From the NCBI GenBank assembly GCA_030248135.1, contig JASANC010001245.1:1-64000 (forward strand): 64,000 nt of DNA. Reading direction: 5' to 3'. The notes under the pieces were generated by a model that had not been told where the DNA came from, ran no database searches, and saw only the letters and a program-made list of their open reading frames with translations. Of this stretch, positions 1-12,300 are shown one piece after another. The first letter of the stretch is position 1; every line of letters starts with the position of its first letter. This DNA comes from Theristus sp. LFF4_11. Its lineage: Eukaryota > Nematoda > Chromadorea > Monhysterida > Xyalidae. Made by a program: the position numbers and the translations under genes.

Positions 1-503
1 AACTCGAAGACGCGATCAAAAAGATCCGTCGCGAGATGGTGAAATGGCACGCGCCGCCGCGTGCTTACAACCAGCTGCAATTGCACAAACAGGTGCGACG
101 AGCGCATGAGGCGCAAATCACACCACCGCCACAGCGCACTGAGTTGCTGGAGCCAGATCCGCTCTCGGCTCCGGACACCTCCGACGCCAAAGTGATCTCA
201 CGCTCCAGCAGGTACAAGCGGCGCTTCAGACATTGCAGCAACGCCAAAAAGCACTGGCCAAAGGCAAAGCGCCGCCGCTACGGGTGGTTCCAATGCAGCA
301 GCCAATTTTGCTGCCGCAGCAACTGCCTGGCGCTGTGCCTACTAGGGCGTATCACACACAGCAACGCGTTGCAAGCCAGTCACAGGTAGCCACGCCGACG
401 TACGATCACGCCACACCGCCGCAGATACAACGGGCACCGACGCGCTGGCGGAAAACGCCACGCTGCTCGACCTGGTGCACAGGCCATGCAACATGCACAG
501 GTC

Positions 504-528
504 GGGGGGGGTGGGGGGGGGGGGTGGT

Positions 529-559
<31 letters not shown>

Positions 560-595
560 AGGGGGGGGGGGAGGGGAAGGGGAGTGGGGGAGCAG
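504..595 (+). repeat. Poly-G / GGGGT tract
   Basis: About 90 bp almost entirely of G, with a few T and A. It is read as polyglycine in one frame and polyproline on the other strand, which produces several spurious open frames. It could form G-quadruplexes, or be a sequencing or assembly artefact. It interrupts the Gag-like reading frame. Confidence 0.9.
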
Positions 596-1970
596 AGTTG
601 TTCTCAGCCATGTGGGAAGAGGCAAAAGCACTCGCGGCCTCCAATGGCGAGTTCAGCTTGCTAGATCGTGCGAATCTACACAGTCGACCTGATGTAGCCA
701 AGGCGCAGAAATTCATGCGCCCTGACTACCATGCGTTACAACGACCGATCTATTCACGAGATCAGTGGACTGATCTGCTTTTGGATGGCAGTCCAGAGGC
801 AGTCGAGTTGCGCGCTGCCTACTATGACGGCGAAAGACCAAAAGCCGGCGATTTCATTCTGCCGGTTGACAGTTTTTCGTGCAGACAAATTCAGGACGTT
901 GGCCGTCGAATGGTCAGCAATCCGCAGGGTTTCTTGGCGCGAGCCGAGGAGCAAGCTGCTGCACACGTGCCGAACACCATCAAACATCTGGCACTCTTCA
1001 TCGCGAGCCGTCCGCAGCACGACTTCCATGGTGCACCATCTGATCCTCGAATGATCGGGTCAGCAACACCGGACGACAACTTGGCGACAAACCAGGCGTT
1101 GGTCGAGGCTGACGCCGAACGCGAGAAGGCAACGGGCACGCAGCTGCACAACATGTGGCAGCCGTTGTGGCTTCCGCCGATCCGACCGCCGTCCGACTTC
1201 TGGACCGCAGAAGAGTCGCACATGCTGATGCGCCACTTCAACGTTAGCGGTACGTTACCAACAACTGAGAAGGAACGCAATAAGGCAAAGAAACAGCGAA
1301 ACATCCCAAAGCTCGCGTTCGTAGACCTGGACACCGCCGAGAAAAAGCTGGCGGAGAAAATGCAGCCAAGAGTCGTCACGGAATTTGACGACGAGTTTGC
1401 TCGGGTTGCTGAACAGAATCGACGCCAAAAGCGTCAACAATTAGCGCAGCAACATCCAACGTTCACGGCCCAGCCGCAGCGGTTGCAACAGACCGCCGCG
1501 ACTGGCATGAGTATCGTTAGACAACCAGCGCCAGCTGCTGTACAGACGCAGCAGCCGGCTGCTCGACAAGAACACATGGACACAACCGAGCCTTCTGCAT
1601 CTGATACGAGTCAGAAGCAGAAGCAGCAGAAAACACAAAGACCGTTGTGTGGCCACTGTGAAAGTAGTGGACATACAACAGACAAATGTCCTGACGTAGT
1701 GCAGACCATACGTCGCAGTGAGCGGTTGGCGTCGTCAACGGCGCCACAGCACGAGTCACCAGCGGACGCGTGCGAGCTCGGAACGACGGGGTGCCTTCAA
1801 CAAGTGACCGTCAACGTCACGCCGATGTCCGACACAACGGCGCAGCCGGCCACGGGAACGAGCGGTGCACAAACGCGTGCCGCTGATAAATCAAAAATTC
1901 CCAAATCTCAGGCAACCAGTGTCATGCAGCGTCTCACGTTCGACTCGACCAAGCCGAAGTCGGAGGCCGG

Positions 1971-2054
1971 GGCACACGCGGGCACTCACGCGCAAGCACA
2001 GGCGGGCACTCACGCGCAGGCGCAGGCACAGGCGGGCACTAGCACGCAGGCCAC
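1971..2054 (+). repeat. In-frame coding minisatellite (Ala-Gly-Thr-His-Ala-Gln)
   Basis: GC-rich imperfect tandem repeats encode AGTHAQAQ three times in succession within the zinc-knuckle ORF. Copies differ by 6-bp (Gln-Ala) expansions, as expected of replication slippage. Confidence 0.8.
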
Positions 2055-2247
2055 GGGCGCCAACCAACGCGCACGTCACGCCACACGGTCAACAGCTGGC
2101 CATCGCGAACGCTCGCGCAGTTGCTCTGAGACACCGCCGTTCGCTCGCACGGTCATCGTTCGGGCGCGACCCACGCACGCGGCAAGGCGCACACGCACGT
2201 CATCAACATCACAGCCGAAACGTTCGACGCCTAAAAAGAAGCGATGA

Positions 2248-3255
2248 TCGTGGACGCTATGAACTCTGTTGGTGCATAACCATTGTGATTTTCATTTCAT
2301 GCATAGGTGTTTTGATAATCTAGGACTCGTAAAATTGGGTTAGGTAGCGACGTCAATTACTAGGTTTTTGGCCATCGGCTGCTTGACTCCGTACAACAGT
2401 CTTCTATTTTATTTTTGTCTATCTCGGTGTTTTTGCTTTCTTTTCCAACCTCGGTGTTCTTTTCCATTTGGTTGTCGATGACTCACATTTTTGATTTGTA
2501 GTATTCAATGCCATGATAACCAGTTTACAAAACGTTTTTCGAAAAGTTTTACTTTTGCAAATGTTTTTGTTTCTGTGTTCTTTTATTTTGCTTTGCATTG
2601 ATCGATCAAAAATATTTCGATACTCATGTACAACTTTCCGACTTTTATTGTTTTTAATTGTCGACTCGTGGAAGAGTCTTTTGTTTTTCGGGGGGAAAGT
2701 TGTAGTGTTCATGTTTTCACAATTATAATAACTTTCCTGCCCACAGTAACCTTGTGTTGATTAATGGTGATCATAATGTTAAACTATTCTTTTATGTTAA
2801 TGTTCCACCCATGCAACGTTATTGGTGATCACCGTTTTAGTGCATTTATTCTTGGTGCTACTATTGATTCAACAGTTCTCATACTCTCGACAACCAATAA
2901 AACTCTTCCAAGCATAAACGCTTCGGTCGATTGTTTGTTGGCTGTCGACACGCAACGTTGTTGTCGCGTGTCGCCTCAATAACAAGGGCGACTCGCGACT
3001 GGGCGACATAGGCGAAGCACCGTTAGTTTTATGAAATAATAACAACTACTCGTTGAGTACGTTTTATCCAGCACGTTTTAGCTTTGCCTGTGTCAGTCGC
3101 CCATCATAACCGTGTAACCGTTTTGTAATAATAATATAACAACAGCTACACAAGTAATTTGAACGTTTTATTCTCAGTAGTCACACATTTACTAAACAAA
3201 GAATGGGTGACAGAAACCGAAATCCGCATTATGTGAAGTTGGCCCCGCCTTTGAG
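2248..3255. other. Intergenic, AT-rich, no gene seen
   Basis: Between the Gag-like ORF and the 3' end of the cadherin gene. It holds only short open frames without recognisable motifs and contains T-rich runs. I see no structural RNA or transposon ends. Confidence 0.6.
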
Positions 3256-3381
3256 TCAAGCGGACGAGAAGGCTGGCGGCCCTCTCATGCGGTGCAGATG
3301 TTTGACTGCCAGCGGCCAGGCCGGTGGAGCTGTCCGCGAGGCGCGGACGCCCGAGCTGGACACTGGTGGCCGAGCACCTGC
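3256..3381 (-). other. Candidate last cadherin exon, doubtful
   Basis: After the donor of exon 24 (CAG|GTAAAC), a phase-compatible acceptor (GTGAG|GCAGG) gives 42 codons ending in TGA at 3256-3258. The residues are Arg/Pro/Ser-rich and resemble no EC repeat, transmembrane helix or cadherin tail. A second acceptor 25-30 nt further in opens another frame that is equally unrecognisable. I regard the cadherin C terminus as unresolved. Confidence 0.25.
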
Positions 3382-6300
3382 CTCACATAAACACTTTCTG
3401 TCGTGCGTTTACCTGCGCAATGAAATTCCACACCGGAGCACCGTTGGGTGGATCACGATCGAGCTTGCTAATCACTTCAATGACGCCCGTGCGCTCGGAG
3501 ATGCGGAAAAACTCCGGGGTGCCCTGGCCTTCGAGTCGGTAGACAATGTCACGCGAGGCACTGCCCATGTCACGATCACTGGCCGACACCTGAGCACGAG
3601 TGATGCACGCTTTGCATTCAGTTTGAACCGTTTGCAAAGTGCGTGGCGAGAGCATTGGCTCAACCTACGCCCAGCGTCCACCTGCGTTTGGAACAAACAA
3701 AGTCAAATTCGGCAACGATTTGCACTGACTGTCATCAACGTGCGCGGAAAGTTCGGATCTTCTTCGCGAATCGTCGTCTCATAGAGCGACTGGCTGAACT
3801 CGGGAGCGTTGTCGTTCACATCGGTCACCTGCAACGTTCAAGATTTTTAATGCCGTTTTATTTCAATTTTAGAATTTGCGTGAACAAGCAACGCAGGCGC
3901 ACGTTTATGAGAATGGTCGTTCGAGCGGTGTGTATCGCGTCGGAGACAACGAGAGTCATTTGATACGACTGGCGTGTCTCGTAGTCGAGGCGTTCTTTCA
4001 CGAAAATCGTGCCAGACGCAGCGCGCACGCCAAACGCTGAGCGATCGCCGCTGCTGCGTTGGAAGCGGTCCAACTCGAGCGAGTACGTCAATTTCGAATC
4101 TGCACAAGACATCGATTTTTTGTCAAATTACACAACATAAAACGACGAGTGTGAGGTTCACGAAAAACAGACCTCGGTCCAAGTCATGCGCCTTGACGGT
4201 CATGACATTCTGATTCTCTTGCGCATTCTCGCTCACTTGACCGTGGTACATTGTACGATTGAAGTACGGCGGGTTGTCGTTGATGTCTTGCACGTTTATT
4301 TGCACTTTTGTGAACACTGGAAAAATGCAAAGCTCAGAAAAACTTACAGACAATTAAAATTTTGAAAACCGAAAATGCATTGCAGATTCGCATTGTCAAT
4401 TTTACCGTTAGAAATCAGTGAACTAGCTCTCACCAGCATTAGGTCCCTTAGTGCCGGGCAAGTCCGAATCAATGCTGTCTGATGCCTCAACATCCAAGAT
4501 GAACGAGTCATGCTTTTCACGGTCGAACGATTGCATCGGATAGATGACGCCCGTCGTGCGGTCGATGCGGAACAAAGCGGTCGCTGGCCCGTCAAGCAAG
4601 CGGTACTTCACCTGGAAACAAATACACACACTGAACTAAACAGAGTTGAATGTTTTTCGAGCTTTTCTGCAGCGTTGTGTGGTCCAGCCACTGCATCAGT
4701 GAGCACAGCCACTGGTGTTACAAAACACAGATCAATCGATGAATCAGAGCCCCACCGTGCTCGCAAGCGTGTTCGGTTCGTCGTCATCCACAGCCTCTAC
4801 CTGTGCCACCTTCACTGCAGTTCCATTTGGATGTGACGGTGATTGCTCCTCTTTGACGAAACCATCGAATTTGTCGAGTTTGAATTTTGGCACTTCATCG
4901 TTGCGATCCAACAAAACAACGTTCAGTGTTTTGTCCGTTGACACACCGGTGATCATGTCCTTAAAAATAAAAGGTGCATTTTTTTAAAAATGATTAAAAT
5001 ACTGCTAAAACTATTGATCGATTGTTGCAGAGCCTTTTCTGCTGGTTGTGTTTACGGCACACAAGTGTCACTCACAGTGGCAGTTAGCGTCAAATTGTAT
5101 CGATTTGTTTTTTCATAATCCAGCCCGTGCAAGTTTCGTATTAGCACCCAGTCCTCCGTTCCGTAGCCGTTTGATTCTTTCAATGGAAATTCACGGAAAT
5201 CATGATCCACGTTAGTGCTGCTTTTGACGCCATTGGCCATGCTGCAAGCAAAACGAAAGCAATCGCGGGCTGATGTTAGACCTTTCGCGTTTGCATTTGA
5301 GTGCTACAAAATATGTACCTGTACGATATCGGGTTGTTTCGGTTGTCCGGCGAAACGGCTTGGCATTTGAAAAACACAGAGTTGATCTGAAAAAATCATG
5401 GTGAATGTCAAAACGAAATTGTCATGACAAACTGAAAGTCGGCAAGCAGAGTGTCCACTGACCGATACTGTCTCGTTGACTTCCAGCTGATCCGGGCAAC
5501 TATCGTGTCGCTTCCACTCGGGCGCTGCCAGCTGTGAGCTGCGAATGCTGATCGTCACCATCACCTGTGAGTTACAAACCACTGAGCGCAATGAAAGTGC
5601 CAGCTGTCACAAACTCTTGGCAACAACGAATTGTGAAATGATGATGACAGACCTTGGCAGTTCTCGCTTCTGGGTATCCATTGTCGGAGGCTACAACCAA
5701 AAACTGAAACTTGTTTCTATCGGACGGCAGTTTCTGTGTGAGTATGATTTCGCCGCTGGTTGGCTCCATCGTGAAGTACGCTCTGTCAGCCTGCGCCCCC
5801 GGGTGAAATGATCCTCTCGATGTCTCATCTGCCAGACTGTACGTCACCTGACAATGAAAGATCCGACTTGGTCAGTTTTTTTTGGAAATTCATGATTCAA
5901 TTCATAGTTCAGTTTGTTTGTCTATAAATTTGACAGTTTTCGAGAATTCACATCTGGCACGCTGTTTTGCTACTGCAACAGTCGCAGCAGTCAGAAGCGA
6001 TATGCAAAAATATTGGCACCATGCGTTGCATGAAAAACTCATTCGGAAACCAAGAGGCAGCGCAAACCAAGCACCAGAAATACAGTGCAGGGAGGACTGA
6101 CATTGGCGTTCCTGGGCGCGTCCCTGTCGTCAGCGAGCACCGTGACGACGGATCGCCCGACGGCAGTCATCCGATAGATGCTCGTTTCATACGAGGCACG
6201 GTCGAACTGCGGCGCGTTGTCGTTCACATCGAGCACTTGCACCGTGAACTGGCAGAACCCAATCAGCGGGCGGTCGCCTCGATCTGTCGCCTGAAGCAAA

Positions 6301-9300
6301 AGCCATTGAATCGTTTGCTACGCCGTCCGGCCTGCTCGTAATCGCCAATATTCAGTGCAACATAGCTGGATACCTGACAACTGATACGTTTATTGAACAA
6401 AGCTGCTGAAAAGATCGCACAGACTTGTGAAAATTCCGCCCAAAATCACCTTGACAGTAACATCCTCAAACGGTTGTTTCTCTCGATCAAACTCGACGTA
6501 CGGCGACGGTTTTAGTTCGCCTGTTTTCGCATCAATCACGAACGGCTTGCGCGCTTCGTGCTTGGGATAGTAAAGACTGTACAGCACCTGGCCGTTCAAA
6601 TGCGAGTCTTGGTCGACTGCTTTCACCTAAAAGTAACGGGCAAAATTGAATGTTTCAAAATGAAAAACTGGCTGAAAACACTGCTTACAGTGACAATGGT
6701 CCTCTGGTCTGTGTGACGTCCCTCTTCAATGCGCGCCATGCTCGAGTACTGGTCACAGTTCGGGAACACTGGTTTGTGGTTGTTCACATCGGTCACGCCT
6801 GTGTGGTTCATCTGTTCTGATTTTCTTGACAAATGACTCCGCTGCTAGACTGTTCTGACAGCCGCAAACTCACTGATGACAACAGTGGCAGAGCTTGAGT
6901 GGTTCTTGGTGCTTGAGCGGTCACAGCACGATCCATCGTCACTCGCCCATACGGTCAGATTGTAGTAGTCCTCAAGCAGGTGCTTGTCGGCTCGTGCCTC
7001 CGGTTGCAGTCGGATCAAGCCTGTCAAACAGACCACCGAACAGTCAGAAAGCACTGGCAAAGTTGCACGTTTCTCAGCAAACTCCAGCGGGTGTCGCACC
7101 AGTGTCTCGGTCGATCTCAAACAAATTCGTCCACAGTTGCGTCTGTTCTTTCGGCGTGCCAAAGTGGTAGTTCACTTGGTCACGGTCTTTGTCCTGTGCC
7201 TGAATCGTGACAATCGGCGTGTTGCCACGGGCGTCTTCAGCCACGTAGCCGACGTACTGAGATGTCGGCACAAAGTGCGGCGCTTCATCGTTCACGTTTT
7301 CTGTTCGAATGTGCACCTGAAAGGCGTTGAAGAGTGTCTGTGTGCAACTAACAATAACAAACTTTTTTTGAACGTGACTAACACACACCAAAAATATCTA
7401 AGATAACAACATTGTCTGAATACAACTTGATAAATTCTTTGAATTGCATATTACAATGTATGAGCAGTCACTTGCATCGACAAGCACCAGCTATCAGTTC
7501 ACCTTAGCAGTGGCTGATTTGCGTGCGTTCACGTCCGTGGGCTGATCAGTTGCAGTGACCGTGAACGTGTAAATGTGGAAGCCTGTGCCGTGCTGGTCGG
7601 CGTCCAGTGTCCTGCGTGCCAGCAACTGTCCGTGCTCATTCACTTCAAACGAATCGTCTGACGTCGTGTACCGCACCTTTGCGTTCTCACCTTCATCGGC
7701 GTCTCGGCAGGATACTGTGAAATAAAGGCACCGTCATCAAACCCATTTCAGAAAAAAGGCTGAAAAACCGCAGATACTATACAAAAAGGCACCGTCATCA
7801 AACCCATTTCAGAAAAAAGGCTGAAAAACCGCAGATACTATACAATGTTACATCGAAATAACATCACGGCTTACAGGTCAGAATGGGTACGAAAAGCGCG
7901 TGATTCTCAGGAATAGTGGCCGAGTAGAGCGGCTGCTGGAATCGTGGTGCGTTGTCGTTGACGTCAGCCACACGCACGGTCAAGGGCACCGACGACGAAC
8001 CAATGTTCTTTTCGTGGGCGATCACTGTAAACCCACGAAAACATTGCTCGTTGGTTGTCAAAACACGCCAAAAATTGTAAAGGTTTTGCTGATTTGTTCC
8101 AAAAGTGACAATTGCCTTTTCGGCCAACAGCGTCAGATTTGAAAGCAACTATGTTATGTAATGATACCTTCCAAACTGTAAACGCGCGGTTCTTTCGGGT
8201 CGTCGTAGTCAAGGTTTCCATTCAGCTGAATCTCCCCGGTCACTTCGTCGATCGAAAACAATTTGCTGGATTTATCGCTGCTGTCCATCTTGTACGCAGT
8301 GCGGTAGTTGGTCTTGAAGCGGTTGGACGACGCCGAATGCTGCCGAAAGAAGTCGCTCGACAACAACGCTGATGAGCGGGAGGCAAGCCCGTTGGCACGA
8401 TCCGTCAGTGAGTATCGGATTTCAGGCGCTTCGATGCCCCGCTCAAACGATTGGGCTTTCACTTTGATTATCCTGAAAAGGATTGTTCCGATTATTGATT
8501 GAAATCATTGATTGGTAGCAAAACAACCTTATTCAATACGTGGATACCAGCGCATTTGAGTTAACTGATAAAATCTGAGTCAACAACAAAAACTGATCAT
8601 TGCACGCTGTTTAAAGTTTTAGGTGCCTTTGCTCGGTTCTATAAATGCAAAACAAACGCCGTAAAATTGCACCAAACGCACAAAAGCATTTATAAAACGA
8701 ATACTTTCATTGAACCGGACTTACGTGGCTCCAACGGGCGTGTTTTCCGGCACCAGTGTTTCGTATTCAGACGCCATGAACTGCGGCGGCCGAGTGCCTG
8801 CCATGACACGCAGCTTCGCCACCTTGCTCGCCTGGAAATCTTGTAATTTTTAATGTCAGCTGGCGCAACACTGAGTACATCACACATTGAAATACATTTC
8901 TTTGGTTCACACAAATCAACTGTGACCAAACAAAAGACAACACGTTGAGAGAGTAAAAGTGAACGCGTCAGTTGCGCTTTGCAACGCCGCCCACCTGCAT
9001 GTGCGTGCCATTCTTGCTGCGCTCCACGGCCTGCACCATCACCTCGTACTCCTTGCCTGTCTCGTACCAACTGCCTTTGTGCAACGTTCGCACCCAACCG
9101 TCGGAAGACACCTCGAATTCTGGAGCAGCAATTTTTAGAGATTTGCATTTGAGACGGATTTGAATGGTGTGGCGAATAGGAAGACTCGTTGTATTCGTTT
9201 TCATGAGTTTCACTTTAAAAAAAGGCTGCAAGTAACAAGCCAGCGTGCCAACCTCCATTGTTGATGCGCTTGATCTCCACATTTTGATCACCATCACCGT

Positions 9301-12300
9301 TTTCGTCCGCTGCCGTGAATTTGTAGACTGACACATGACGCGGTGCCTGATGGTAGAAAACTGATTGACTTTGTGCAGTGCGTAAACTCAAAAAAAGTCA
9401 CATTTGAAACTCGGGAAACATTCAGAGAAGTGCTAACTGAAAGCCTAGAACTGCGAACGCACATTTTCTTTGACGACCGCGAGATACGGCTCCGGCCGAT
9501 TGAGGAACGCCGGGGGCTCGTCCACGTCCAAGATGTCGATCTCGATGCGCTGCGAATGATCCTCTGAAAGAAAAGCCAATAATATTATTACTGGCGGATT
9601 ATTTGATTGCTGGCCTAACAAAGAACAAACACGTGCCCATCAATAATCCAACATCAATCAGTTTTCCACGCAGACATTTCAGATTCCACCACTGCACCAC
9701 AGCACTGTGTTTGGCTCATTGATTCATCGTCAACATTTCAATTAACCACAAGTGTTTCTCTGTCGAGAGCGACACAGAGTAACCAAAATGAAAACGTTGC
9801 CATAAAACTGGGCAAGCACAGGCACCCATTCACCCGTGAAACACTGACCATCACAATCACTGACACATTGTTGTGTGTTTCGTCAGTGCCCCCCCCCGAA
9901 CGATTGCGGGTGGCGCCGTCGCTGTGAACTGGCAACGTCTGTCTGATTAATTACAGCCGTTCCATTATTTATCACGCAGATAAAATTGCATCCTGCACTG
10001 TATCCTGCACTGCAAAACCTCCTGCACTGTAAACTGCACTGCATTTTGCACTGGATATAAAACTGTACTGTATCCTGCACTGCGTCTGAAAAAATGATGT
10101 AACTCATTTTCAGTCATTTGTTAAAAGATGCACTGCAGGATACAGTGAAGGGTGCAGTGCAGGATGCACTTTTTTCTGCGTGATTACGCCCCAAAGGGTC
10201 CAAAAAACTTAGCAGGTTTTTAATTGATGAGTGACTTTTTATCATATTATTTGGTTCGGACAATCAGATTATTCAGATGTATCAGTGCTGATGTGTATAC
10301 AAGCGCATGTACAGGTGTGCCTCTATTCCGTCGTAAAAGTTATGCAGTAGTCTTTGTGATCTGATTAGCAAAAGTTTATGCCTAATATCGATAATCATGA
10401 TTTTGCATTTGCCGCAGTACTTTCAGAATGAAAAATAGTGCCAATCAGCATGCAACAAATGCAAATGATTGATACCGTTGTTCTGCCCATAAAAGTTGGC
10501 ATCAATTCATACAGTCATTATTTTTGCTTTTGCATCTATTTTGTTTTGTCAGTTTGCTACAACAATTGATGATCAGCAAGCTGGGCCAAATGTTCGCGTC
10601 ATCTCTTTCCAAAAAGTTTTGCTGTTGTTTGTGGGAAATAAAAACGGTTGATTCGGAGAATTTGAGCAATTTTTAAATTCACCATTTGACAATTCAGGAA
10701 TTCATAATTGAATTGTTCGCACAAAGCAGTCCACTTCTCATCCCTCAACACTCGTAAAACCAAAATTAAACCCATGCCATCGAACAAAACGACTATGGGA
10801 ACACACGATTCCAAACTTTAGCATGTAATCCACATTTTAATTACAGTTTTCAATGTTCACAAACTGAATTTCATAGTAACCGCGTAACTTGCGGGATATT
10901 GCGGTTGTGTAGGACGTTCAAAGTTTGTAAATTATTGCTTTTTGCTAGTACGTGTATTGTAGACGGCATGGCGTACAGTTGCGTGCAACTATTGGATTAA
11001 ATTGTACGTTAACAACCGTCATTAATGAAAACTGATAAATAATGCATCGGAAAAGTTTATCACGCTCTGAAGGCTGAATAGATTGAAACAGTACAGCGGC
11101 AGCTATTGTGACGCGCACAATGATTGACTCTAATCAATACGGTCATGCACAGTTTGAATCGAATATATTACGACTTTGCAGCTAGTAGTTAAGTTATAGT
11201 GAAGCCCAGTTTGTAGTTTTCGCCGTAGCAGATGAGTAAACTCTGAAATCGTCTGAAAATATGCGTAATATGAAGCGGCCATTGGGAACTGAAACACACT
11301 CGTCCCTCGTGGCATGCCAAGCAAAATATGAATGAGCGACATTTGTATGGTGCGCATTATTGGCACACGTTTTATGCATCGTTTAGCACGGCGGAAGTCG
11401 CTTTCGACGTTTTCAAAACTGCACTTTCCACACACAAAAATTGACAGCAAAATACTGAAAATAGAGTATTGAAACTGCTAAACAGCAACCAAATACAGAT
11501 ACGCTGTAGCCTGGCCAAGCATCACGTGTACTCACTACTCACACACTCGATTTTAGATTGTCACTTCTGCAACAAACAAAACAGTTAAAATAAAATCAAA
11601 ATGGGGAATAAAACACAGCAGCTCGGTTAGATATATTTGCAAAAACAAACAGAACGGCTGACTGGGTTGAGCCGCACTTTGTTGCACACACAGCAAGACA
11701 GTTTGAGAATGTCAACAAACTTCGTTAAAAATTTCCCACAGTCCCTCTAACTTATTTCCCAATGAAATTTGGTGAGTTCAACAATATTTCCAGACTGAGT
11801 GTCGTCAAGAATTGAACGACGGACTGAAAGGTCACTTTGATCAAAACAACGCATAATTTGATAATTATGCTCATGCAACAAATAAACTGTTTTAATGCTC
11901 AGTTTGTGCCACAGAAAAACAGGATATGCGTTTGAAAGAAATCGATCTGAAAATCAGCAAAAGTCCCTTGGTTTTGCAGCCTCCCATGCCGAAACATTCG
12001 AATGTCTGACCTTTCAATTATTGCTTCTGTCGCTATGAATTGAAACTGGAGAAATAAAAATAATCTAAATTGTCTGAAATATAATAAATAATTTACACAA
12101 TGCATTTTCTTTTTCGTCGTATATTTTTAGGAGTACTTTTTATCCGGTACAATGTGCACCGACTGGCATGTCAAGAGGAAGCCGTTTAGAGCATTCATTC
12201 TGTGCATGTGCACAGCTCTGCGTTTTTCATCAATGTTTTTATTTTCAGAGAGCGTTTTGTGCGCGGTGTGGGGACAATCGACCTTGACGAATCAGGGGTG

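Larger units (their letters stand above)
3..2247 (+). pseudogene. Zinc-knuckle (Gag-like) protein, frame-disrupted
   Basis: The longest open piece is 475-2247 (stop TGA), read in frame 1. It carries a clear CCHC zinc knuckle near residue 390, CGHCESSGHTTDKC (spacing C-x2-C-x4-H-x4-C), and a basic, Ser/Thr/Arg-rich C terminus. Coding-like sequence continues upstream but in other frames. From position 3 it reads LEDAIKKIRREMVKWHAP in frame 3, then a Gln-rich stretch in frame 2 (about 200-420), then frame 1 from about 421. At least two frameshifts are therefore needed, and a poly-G tract sits at the frame-1 junction. CCHC knuckles are typical of retroelement Gag proteins, but I recognise no protease, RT or integrase nearby, so Gag-like is only an inference. 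It could instead be a host RNA/DNA-binding protein. The 5' end lies outside the window. Assembly errors around the G tract could account for part of the disruption. Confidence 0.5.

Noticed and set aside
342..716. Proline- and glycine-rich ORFs over the poly-G tract
   Set aside because: Homopolymer translation, not genes.
3203..3784. Plus-strand open frame of 193 codons
   Set aside because: Antisense shadow of cadherin exons 23-24; the minus strand reads EC-repeat sequence in a consistent frame.
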